Shown: positions 1 to 4,893 of the stretch, one piece after another
Layout of the letters: every line of letters starts with the position of its first letter
How positions within the stretch are numbered: the stretch's first letter is position 1
NCBI GenBank assembly: GCA_021785235.1
Contig: JAJYGB010000535.1
Coordinates: 1-5,340 of the forward strand
DNA from: Bacteroidota bacterium
Lineage (GTDB): Bacteria > Bacteroidota > Kryptoniia > Kryptoniales > JAKASW01
Direction: 5' to 3'
Length of the DNA stretch: 5,340 nt
The notes under the pieces: generated by a model
Seen by the model: the letters and a program-made list of their open reading frames with translations, nothing else
What the model was told of the DNA's origin: nothing
Database searches by the model: none
Position numbers and translations under genes: made by a program

Positions 1-507
1 GTACTCGTATTTGCCATAGCGGCCCTGACTGACTGGTACGACGGTTGGGTTGCACGGAAACTCGGAAAGGTAACCAGATGGGGGATATTTCTCGACCCAC
101 TTGCCGATAAGGTGCTGACGTCGGCGGCTTTCATAGCGTTCGCATGGCTTGGACTAGTCCAGTGGTGGATGGTTTGGGTCATCGTAGTCCGTGACATATC
201 GATCACACTGCTTCGTTCATTCTCTGAGTTGCGCGGGCGGACCCTCCGAACTAATTTCAGCGCCAAGGTCAAAACTTTTACCCAGATGGTTTTCATATAT
301 GCAGTGCTTCTCGCCGTAGTATTGAGGAACACCATCCCTCAGTTCCGGCCTGTCTTCAGCACAATCCTGAATAGCAACGTTCTCTACTACTCCATGCTTG
401 TCGTTACTATCCTGACACTCGGTACCGGCATCCAGTACATTATAGAAAACCACAAGATTATATATTCTTCCTTTCGGGTGTTCAGTGGTAGAGCACAGTC
501 CGAGTGA
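1..507 (+). CDS. pgsA: CDP-diacylglycerol–glycerol-3-phosphate 3-phosphatidyltransferase (PgsA), 3' part
   Basis: This integral membrane enzyme transfers the phosphatidyl group from CDP-diacylglycerol to glycerol-3-phosphate, giving phosphatidylglycerophosphate, the first committed step to phosphatidylglycerol and cardiolipin. Frame 1 is open from the first base, so the N-terminus lies upstream; 168 codons are visible, ending at TGA 505-507. The complete CDP-alcohol phosphotransferase signature D-x2-DG-x2-AR-x8-G-x3-D-x3-D is at visible residues 11-36 (nt 31-108), with all four metal/catalytic aspartates present (D11, D14, D32, D36). Downstream come VRD, an LR pair and a GRTLRTNFSAKVKTFTQM stretch typical of PgsA rather than phosphatidylserine synthase, then two hydrophobic segments (about residues 97-110 and 128-142) and the family-like C-terminal QYIIENHKII. 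An ATG at 112 is internal and is not the start. The last 23 nt overlap pgpA, which acts on its product. Family assignment is firm; PgsA over a close paralogue is supported by that neighbour. Confidence 0.93.
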   Translation, partial: VLVFAIAALTDWYDGWVARKLGKVTRWGIFLDPLADKVLTSAAFIAFAWLGLVQWWMVWVIVVRDISITLLRSFSELRGRTLRTNFSAKVKTFTQMVFIYAVLLAVVLRNTIPQFRPVFSTILNSNVLYYSMLVVTILTLGTGIQYIIENHKIIYSSFRVFSGRAQSE

Positions 508-1012
508 AGGGTCGTCTTCAGACGGTGTCAGGGAAGACGCGGGCGGGGCAATACCTCCTCGCGGTGCCGGTTTTCTCGACAAACTGATATCGACCGGGCT
601 TGGAAGCGGGCTCTCGCCTGTTGCTCCGGGTACGGTCGGATCGCTGCTCGGACTAATCATATATTTCATTCCCGGGTTTGAAAACCCCTATGTCATAATC
701 CCTGCGATCCTGGTGTTTTTTTTATGGGGAACTTACTCGGCTGCGCGTATGGAAATGAGTTATGGTCACGATCCTTCCAGGGTGGTTATAGATGAAATAG
801 TCGCCCTTTGGATATCCGTTCTATTTCTTCCGAAGCGACTTATTCTTGCCGCCATGGCATTTATCCTTTTCAGAATGCTCGATATTTTCAAGCCGTTTCC
901 CGCCAGCTATTTTGACAGACGAAACGGCGGGCTGTCGATAATGATGGACGATGTCGTGTGCGGGGTATACACAAACATAATTCTACAACTCTACCTCTAT
1001 TTCGGGAGATAA
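485..1012 (+). CDS. pgpA: phosphatidylglycerophosphatase A (PgpA)
   Basis: PgpA dephosphorylates phosphatidylglycerophosphate to phosphatidylglycerol at the inner membrane, the step after PgsA. The 175-residue product has the family motifs in order: GLGSGLSPVAPGT (38-50), the acidic DE pair in VVIDEIVALWI (103-104), FRMLDIFKPFP (129-139) and MMDDVVCGV (153-161); the aspartates and glutamate are the expected metal-binding/catalytic residues. Hydrophobic segments lie at about 52-64, 68-83, 105-127 and 158-173. The start is GTG at 485, inside pgsA. It is the only usual start codon between the in-frame TAG at 443-445 and the conserved core, and no good Shine-Dalgarno precedes it, so translational coupling to pgsA is likely. 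The core begins at about residue 30, leaving a hydrophilic Ser/Asp/Gly/Pro-rich leader of about 28 residues of no recognised function. The usual VGxW after the DE motif reads VALW here, a mild substitution. Stop is TAA 1010-1012. Confidence 0.93.
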   Translation: MVEHSPSEGSSSDGVREDAGGAIPPRGAGFLDKLISTGLGSGLSPVAPGTVGSLLGLIIYFIPGFENPYVIIPAILVFFLWGTYSAARMEMSYGHDPSRVVIDEIVALWISVLFLPKRLILAAMAFILFRMLDIFKPFPASYFDRRNGGLSIMMDDVVCGVYTNIILQLYLYFGR

Positions 1013-1018
1013 AACGGA

Positions 1019-1040
1019 ATTACCGGCGGCTTCCGGTAGT
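1019..1040 (+). other. small stem-loop just after pgpA
   Basis: TACCGG (1021-1026) and CCGGTA (1033-1038) are perfect inverted repeats around a CGGCTT loop. A T·G and an A-T pair (1020/1039, 1019/1040) extend the stem to 8 bp. It starts 6 nt after the pgpA stop. No T-run follows (the next bases are CGGGCTTTGATC), so it is a poor intrinsic terminator. It could protect or punctuate the mRNA 3' end of the lipid module. Function is inferred from position only. Confidence 0.3.
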
Positions 1041-1050
1041 CGGGCTTTGA

Positions 1051-1080
1051 TCGTTCAAGTAACATCGCGCATTGAACCGA
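1051..1080 (+). promoter_or_regulatory. GTTCAA-N13-TTGAAC dyad upstream of cinA
   Basis: GTTCAA (1053-1058) and TTGAAC (1072-1077) form a perfect 6-bp inverted repeat with a 13-nt spacer. Two more pairs form (TC 1051-1052 with GA 1079-1080) if C1078 is bulged. The half-sites sit 19 bp apart, on roughly the same helix face, in the 116-nt gap before cinA. TTGAAC could also serve as a -35 hexamer, but I see no good -10 about 17 bp downstream. This is a candidate operator or RNA hairpin only; a dyad of this size is expected by chance every few hundred bases. Confidence 0.2.
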
Positions 1081-1128
1081 TGAGGGAGTAGAGTTCACTA
1101 GGTAGACGGACAAACCGCAAAACTGAAA

Positions 1129-2376
1129 ATGAAAACTGCAGCGATTCTGACAATAGGCGATGAGATACTCATCGGACAGGTGACAAATACCAACGCGGCA
1201 TTCATCGGACAGAAACTGTCCGAAGCAGGCATCGAGGTGACGCGCACGCTGGTCGTCGGCGATGACGCGGATGAAATAATGCGCGCGTTCAGGGAATATA
1301 CCCGAGATTTCAATGTGGTGCTTGTCACCGGAGGACTTGGACCTACTCATGACGACATCACGAAGAAAGTTGTCGCCGATTTTTTCAACGTGAAGCTTGT
1401 GATGGACGACGCGGTCCTGGCAAACGTCACAGACCGGTTGTCCAGGCGGAACATTCCCGTGAGAAAGGTTAATCAGGATCAGGCGCTGGTGCCTGAAGGC
1501 TGTACTGTCCTGATGAATCACTGGGGGACCGCCCCAGGGATGCTCTTCGAAAACGACGGGAAGTTTTTTGCGGTTATGCCCGGTGTGCCGCATGAGATGC
1601 GCAACATAATGACGGAGTATATCATCCCGCGGTTGAAAGAGAAGGCTATAGGCCAGGTCATCAGACATAAGGTATTGAAGACGACAGGGATTGCCGAATC
1701 GAGTCTGTTCGAACTTCTGGGGAATGTTGACGATATCCTGGGCGGGGAGGCCAAGCTGGCATTCCTGCCAAGCCAGTTCGGAGTTCGCATGAGAATAACC
1801 GTAAAGGCCGGAACGGCAGAAGCTGCTGACAGGATCGTATCTGAAGTCGAGGCGAAGATCAGGGACAAGGCGGAGAAATATATTTATTCGGAGGGGGAAG
1901 TCGATATTGAGGAGACTGTCGGGAGGCTTCTGAAGGAGAAAAAACTTACGATTGCGGTCGCCGAAAGTTGTACCGGCGGTTATATATCACACCGGATAAC
2001 GAACGTCGGCGGGAGCTCCTCTTATTTCAACAGAGGGGTTGTGAGTTATAGCAACGAGTCGAAGATTGAGATCCTTCGGGTGCCGAAAGAGCTCATCGAG
2101 AAGTTCGGAGCGGTGAGTGAGGATGTCGCCCGCTCCATGGCTGAAGGCATCAGGGCCATTTCGAAGACCGATATCGGCCTCTCCGTCACGGGAATCGCAG
2201 GCCCGACGGGAGGAACAGAGGAGAAGCCGGTGGGACTCGTGTTCATAGGTCTTTCCGACGCCGGTGGGACGATAGTGAAGCGGCACAACTTTCCAGATGA
2301 GCGGATCCGGTTCAAGGACCGCGCTTCGCAAGCGGCGCTCGAATTGGTGCGAAGACGAATTCTCGGAATGAATTGA
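1129..2376 (+). CDS. cinA: CinA: two-domain nucleotide pyrophosphatase / NMN amidohydrolase
   Basis: Full-length 415-residue CinA. The N-terminal MoaB/MogA-like (COG1058) domain, about 1-170, carries GDEILIGQ (10-17), TNTN (19-22), TGGLGPTHDDIT (67-78) and MPGVPHEM (150-157); related proteins hydrolyse ADP-ribose. A linker region (about 180-255) leads to the C-terminal PncC domain (about 258-415), which converts nicotinamide mononucleotide to nicotinate mononucleotide in pyridine-nucleotide salvage. Its motifs are AESCTGG (278-284, S280 the expected nucleophile), GVVSYSNESK (303-312, with the expected catalytic Tyr307 and Lys312) and SVTGIAGPTGGT (352-363). Both halves look intact. ATG 1129 fits the family start (MKTAAILTIGDEIL), but the leader is A-rich without a Shine-Dalgarno. 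Stop is TGA 2374-2376. CinA was named as competence-induced in naturally transformable bacteria, and its placement before recA is a common arrangement; nothing here shows a competence role. Catalytic activities are inferred from characterised homologues. Confidence 0.96.
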   Translation: MKTAAILTIGDEILIGQVTNTNAAFIGQKLSEAGIEVTRTLVVGDDADEIMRAFREYTRDFNVVLVTGGLGPTHDDITKKVVADFFNVKLVMDDAVLANVTDRLSRRNIPVRKVNQDQALVPEGCTVLMNHWGTAPGMLFENDGKFFAVMPGVPHEMRNIMTEYIIPRLKEKAIGQVIRHKVLKTTGIAESSLFELLGNVDDILGGEAKLAFLPSQFGVRMRITVKAGTAEAADRIVSEVEAKIRDKAEKYIYSEGEVDIEETVGRLLKEKKLTIAVAESCTGGYISHRITNVGGSSSYFNRGVVSYSNESKIEILRVPKELIEKFGAVSEDVARSMAEGIRAISKTDIGLSVTGIAGPTGGTEEKPVGLVFIGLSDAGGTIVKRHNFPDERIRFKDRASQAALELVRRRILGMN

Positions 2377-2491
2377 ATGCCGGGCCGAATTAGTCGCGTA
2401 CGCCAGTCTGATTCTTGCAGATGTTCTGACGGCCGGTCTCTATGAAGCACGGCTCAGACATACCGCTTGTATGATAATGGGCTGAAGACTC
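2377..2491 (+). other. cinA–thpR junction, no clear signal
   Basis: This 115-nt stretch holds no recognisable gene, terminator or promoter. In the thpR frame it stays open from 2372 to the TGA at 2483-2485, but apart from ATG 2471 and ATG 2477 (ATGATAATGGGCTGA) it has no ATG, GTG or TTG. The four-codon reading frame at 2471-2485 ends 6 nt before ATA 2492, so reinitiation on thpR is conceivable but unsupported. Confidence 0.4.
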
Positions 2492-3091
2492 ATAAGGATT
2501 TTTTTCGGCGCAACTCTCCCGGAGGCAACCAAACGAGAAATAGTGGAACTGCAGGAGATGCTTCGCCCCCTGGTTCCGAATGCGCGATTCGAAGGGACGG
2601 ACAAACTCCACATCACTCTCCATTTCATTGGCGATTTCCGGCAAGAGCAGGTGGATCGTCTTTTTGCGGGTGCAGTTCAAGAGCTTCGAATTTATCCCGC
2701 CAAATCTCCATCGACTGAAATAGTCGGCATGAATTACTTTCCCAATGAGAAAGTGAGAAGGGGAATATGGCTCGATTGCGCCGACGACGGGTCGTTGGCC
2801 TCTTTCGCAAAGGCTCTGATGATTGCCACTTCTCAATTCGGGATCGTTCCGGAAGCACGTGCGTTCAAGCCTCACATTACCATTGCGAGGCTGCGTGAAA
2901 GGGAAGGCGGGGGAAACGCCGGATCCGGCTTTCGAGGCTCAGCGCGTGCCGTCGCAGACTTGCAGAAGTTCAAAGGCCAGGGTAAATTATCCCTTGAGCG
3001 GTTCTTCCCCAAAAGCGTTGCACTTTTTGAAAGTACGTTGAAGCCTTCGGGCTCGGAATATAGAGTTCTATACGAGTATTCACTAGAATAG
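2492..3091 (+). CDS. thpR: RNA 2',3'-cyclic phosphodiesterase ThpR (2H family), with a non-canonical start
   Basis: ThpR (formerly 2'-5' RNA ligase LigT) opens 2',3'-cyclic phosphate ends of RNA to 2'-phosphates. Numbered from ATA 2492, the 199-residue product begins with the family's first beta strand, RIFFGATLP (2-10), matching the usual R-L-F-x-A-x-x-L-P. It then has the two catalytic HxTx motifs, HITL (40-43, nt 2609-2620) and HITI (128-131, nt 2873-2884), and a typical C-terminal LFESTLKPSGSEYRVL. The start is the problem. The codon aligned with the family's initiator Met is ATA (2492-2494), and an in-frame TGA at 2483-2485 blocks the ATGs at 2471 and 2477. The first conventional start is GTG 2543, which would give 182 residues without the first strand, and its nearest GGAGG (2521-2525) lies 17 nt away. 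I therefore extend to 2492 on homology; either the start is rare, the base is altered, or the protein is shortened. Stop is TAG 3089-3091. It ends 54 nt before recA. Confidence 0.85.
   Translation: MRIFFGATLPEATKREIVELQEMLRPLVPNARFEGTDKLHITLHFIGDFRQEQVDRLFAGAVQELRIYPAKSPSTEIVGMNYFPNEKVRRGIWLDCADDGSLASFAKALMIATSQFGIVPEARAFKPHITIARLREREGGGNAGSGFRGSARAVADLQKFKGQGKLSLERFFPKSVALFESTLKPSGSEYRVLYEYSLE
3038..3072 (+). promoter_or_regulatory. possible recA promoter with overlapping dyad TATAGAGTTCTATA
   Basis: Inside the end of thpR, TTGAAG (3038-3043), a 17-bp spacer and TAGAGT (3061-3066) give a weak sigma70-like pair, about 4/6 at each hexamer. The putative -10 sits in a perfect inverted repeat, TATAGA-GT-TCTATA (3059-3072), which would suit a repressor operator. 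No standard LexA box (CTGT-N8-ACAG, or GAAC-N4-GTTC) is visible upstream of recA, so this is the best operator candidate by eye. The bases also encode thpR residues, and a dyad this short can be accidental. Confidence 0.2.
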
Positions 3092-3107
3092 TCCGTGGAG
3101 TCACTTC

Positions 3108-3126
3108 TCCGAAGAGGGTCTTTGGA
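3108..3126 (+). promoter_or_regulatory. hairpin immediately upstream of the recA ribosome binding site
   Basis: TCCGAAGA (3108-3115) pairs with TCTTTGGA (3119-3126) around a GGG loop: 8 bp, seven Watson-Crick and one G·U. It lies between the thpR stop and the recA Shine-Dalgarno, ending 4 nt before AAAGGA. It could modulate recA translation or mRNA processing, or act as an imperfect operator in DNA. No T-run follows, so it is not a terminator. Function is inferred from position. Confidence 0.3.
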
Positions 3127-3130
3127 CAGG

Positions 3131-3136
3131 AAAGGA
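3131..3136 (+). promoter_or_regulatory. recA ribosome binding site
   Basis: AAAGGA sits 9 nt before ATG 3146, in a purine-rich tract (AGGAAAGGAAA from 3128). It supports ATG 3146 over the in-frame GTG 3095 as the recA start. Confidence 0.65.
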
Positions 3137-3145
3137 AATTTAGAG

Positions 3146-4225
3146 ATGTCAGAGGAAAAAGAAGCAAAGTTAAAAGCGCTTGATATTGCGCTTAATCAGA
3201 TCGAAAAAGATCACGGTAAGGGAGCCGTGATGAAGATGGGTGAGGGACCAATCGCAAAGATCGACGCTATCTCGACAGGCTCGATCTCGCTCGACTGGGC
3301 TTTGGGGATTGGCGGAATACCTCGAGGGAGGATCAGCGAGATTTTCGGTCCCGAAAGTTCAGGCAAAACGACGCTCTGTCTCAGCGTAATCGCCGAAGCG
3401 CAAAGGCAAGGAGGCATTGCCGCGTTTATAGACGCTGAACACGCGCTTGACCTCAACTATGCGAAACGAATCGGAGTAGACACGAATAACCTTCTACTCT
3501 CGCAGCCGGAATTCGGCGAGCAGGCCCTGGACATTGTCGAAACGCTGGTTCGGAGCGGTGCTATCGACGTGGTGGTTATAGACTCCGTCGCGGCACTTAC
3601 CCCACGTGCCGAGATCGAAGGTGAGATGGGTGACGCGCAGATGGGTGCACAGGCCCGTCTGATGTCTCAGGCGCTCCGAAAACTCACCGCCGCCATCAAC
3701 AAGAGCAACACATCCGTTATTTTCACCAACCAGCTGCGAAGCAAGATCGGAATAGTTTACGGTAATCCCGAGACCACAACCGGTGGAAACGCGCTGAAAT
3801 TTTACGCCGCCCTGCGACTCGACATTCGCAAACGCGACCACATCAAGGAAGGCCAGGATATCATCGGAAACAGAGTCAGGGTCAAGGTTGTGAAGAACAA
3901 AGTGGCTCCGCCCTTCAAAGAGGTGGAGTTCGACATCGTGTACAATGAAGGCATCTCCCGCATCGGCGACCTGCTCGATGTAGGCGTCGATCACGAGGTC
4001 ATTCAGAAGAGCGGGACCTGGTTTTCGTACAAGAGCGAAAGGCTGGGTCAGGGAAGAGAGGCCGCGAAGAAATATTTCCAGGAGAATCCTGCCGCGTTAA
4101 AGGACATGGAAAACGAGGTGAGAACCAAGCTCGGATTGAGCCCCTCAAAAAGCGGCGGTAACGGCACCGCGGTACCGCACGAGAAGCCGGAAAAATCAAA
4201 AGAAACCAAGAAGCAGAAAGACTAG
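3146..4225 (+). CDS. recA: RecA recombinase
   Basis: RecA forms ATP-dependent filaments on single-stranded DNA, catalyses strand exchange in recombinational repair, and in most bacteria stimulates LexA self-cleavage. The 359-residue product is complete. It has an N-terminal helix ([19 protein letters not shown]), Walker A GPESSGKT (68-75), the catalytic glutamate in DAEHA (E98), Walker B VVVID (142-146), loop L1 around [14 protein letters not shown] (156-169) and loop L2 with TNQLRSKIG and [15 protein letters not shown] (194-220), and the C-terminal domain with [17 protein letters not shown] (289-304). ATG 3146 was chosen because [16 protein letters not shown] matches usual RecA N-termini and a Shine-Dalgarno precedes it. 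GTG 3095 would add 17 atypical residues. The last 25 residues are Gly- then Lys/Glu-rich, ending [11 protein letters not shown] with more lysines than acids, unlike the acidic tail of the E. coli protein. recX follows 23 nt after the TAG stop. Confidence 0.99.
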   Translation: MSEEKEAKLKALDIALNQIEKDHGKGAVMKMGEGPIAKIDAISTGSISLDWALGIGGIPRGRISEIFGPESSGKTTLCLSVIAEAQRQGGIAAFIDAEHALDLNYAKRIGVDTNNLLLSQPEFGEQALDIVETLVRSGAIDVVVIDSVAALTPRAEIEGEMGDAQMGAQARLMSQALRKLTAAINKSNTSVIFTNQLRSKIGIVYGNPETTTGGNALKFYAALRLDIRKRDHIKEGQDIIGNRVRVKVVKNKVAPPFKEVEFDIVYNEGISRIGDLLDVGVDHEVIQKSGTWFSYKSERLGQGREAAKKYFQENPAALKDMENEVRTKLGLSPSKSGGNGTAVPHEKPEKSKETKKQKD

Positions 4226-4248
4226 ACGCTCAAGCTGCGCGCTGGGTT

Positions 4249-4893
4249 ATGCGTATTCAGTCTATTCAGAAAGCGCGAAAGGGTGGCAGGTATGCAGTCT
4301 CCTTCGACGACGGGACGAAACTCGTTCTAAGCAAGGAAGTGTTAATAGACTTTGGACTTCGCCGGAATGATGAGATCGCGGAAGAGATGTTCTCTAAAAT
4401 ACAAGATGCGCAATCGTTCCGGGACGCGTACTTCGCCGCCGGGCGGCTTCTGAATTACCGAATGAGAACGCGCACCGAGCTCGACCAGCGCCTGCGGCAA
4501 AAAGGTTACTCCCAGGAGATTGTGGAAAGGGTGATTGGAAAACTCGGGCAGATCGGACTTGTCGACGACTCGCGATTCGCGGAAGCTTTTGTCGCGACAA
4601 AGATCGCTTCGAAGCCGGTTGGACGACGGGAGCTCGAGAGGGGGTTGCGCGAGAAAGGTGTCGCTAAAGAGGCAGCTGAGAGCGCGATCTCGCAGGTGCG
4701 GGACGATGAGACGCAACTTAGCCTGGCGCTTGCCGCTGCGGAATCCAAGCTGAGATCGCTTGAACGATTTGAGCCGGCGAAGCGACGAGAAAAATTGACG
4801 GCCTTCCTGGCAAGAAGAGGTTTCGACTGGGACATTATTAAACTGGTCAATCGAAGAGTGTTCAAAGGAGACATCGATGCTGTCGATCTTTAA
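4249..4893 (+). CDS. recX: regulatory protein RecX
   Basis: RecX binds RecA filaments and, in characterised bacteria, limits RecA activity. The 214-residue protein has an N-terminal beta-type segment of about 60 residues (RYAVSFDDGTKLVLSKEVL, 14-32), as in longer RecX proteins. Three helical repeats follow: about 62-100 with RTRTELDQRLRQKGY (73-87); about 101-150 with GLVDDSRFAEAFV (103-115) and GRRELERGLREKGV (125-138); and about 155-205 with KLTAFLARRGFDWDII (182-197). The R-x3-EL-x3-L-x2-KG and DD-x2-FA patterns are diagnostic. ATG 4249 lies 23 nt after the recA stop. Only a weak GGG precedes it, so translation probably depends on recA readthrough or coupling, which would keep RecX below RecA. 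The final 17 nt overlap the next gene. Stop is TAA 4891-4893. Confidence 0.95.
   Translation: MRIQSIQKARKGGRYAVSFDDGTKLVLSKEVLIDFGLRRNDEIAEEMFSKIQDAQSFRDAYFAAGRLLNYRMRTRTELDQRLRQKGYSQEIVERVIGKLGQIGLVDDSRFAEAFVATKIASKPVGRRELERGLREKGVAKEAAESAISQVRDDETQLSLALAAAESKLRSLERFEPAKRREKLTAFLARRGFDWDIIKLVNRRVFKGDIDAVDL
4864..4870 (+). promoter_or_regulatory. ribosome binding site of the AI-2E family gene, inside recX
   Basis: AAAGGAG ends 6 nt before ATG 4877. It is the strongest Shine-Dalgarno in the window and fixes the start of the next gene within the last codons of recX. Confidence 0.75.

Noticed and set aside
1019..1045. Intrinsic terminator after pgpA
   Set aside because: The stem is followed by CGGGCTTTG, not a T-run.
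997..1668. Minus-strand open frame of 223 codons over the start of cinA
   Set aside because: It is antisense to conserved CinA motifs and shows no family resemblance or ribosome binding site.
2377..2445. 22-codon frame starting with the ATG directly after the cinA stop
   Set aside because: Too short, Arg/Ser-rich, with no ribosome binding site and no recognisable product.
2483..2485. TGA read as selenocysteine or tryptophan in thpR
   Set aside because: pgsA and cinA use TGA as stop, no SECIS-like stem-loop is evident after it, and ThpR has no selenocysteine site at its N-terminus.
2499..2505. T7 run as a programmed frameshift site in thpR
   Set aside because: The family-like residues RIFFGATLP lie in one frame on both sides of the run, so no shift is needed to build the protein.
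3042..3053. AGCC-TTCG-GGCT mini-hairpin near the end of thpR
   Set aside because: Only 4 bp of stem inside coding sequence with no T-run; noted only for its stable UUCG-type loop.
3095..3145. GTG 3095 as an upstream start for recA
   Set aside because: It would add 17 residues not seen at RecA N-termini and would translate through the hairpin and Shine-Dalgarno; ATG 3146 fits better.
3000..3145. Standard SOS (LexA) box upstream of recA
   Set aside because: No CTGT-N8-ACAG or GAAC-N4-GTTC type site could be found by eye.
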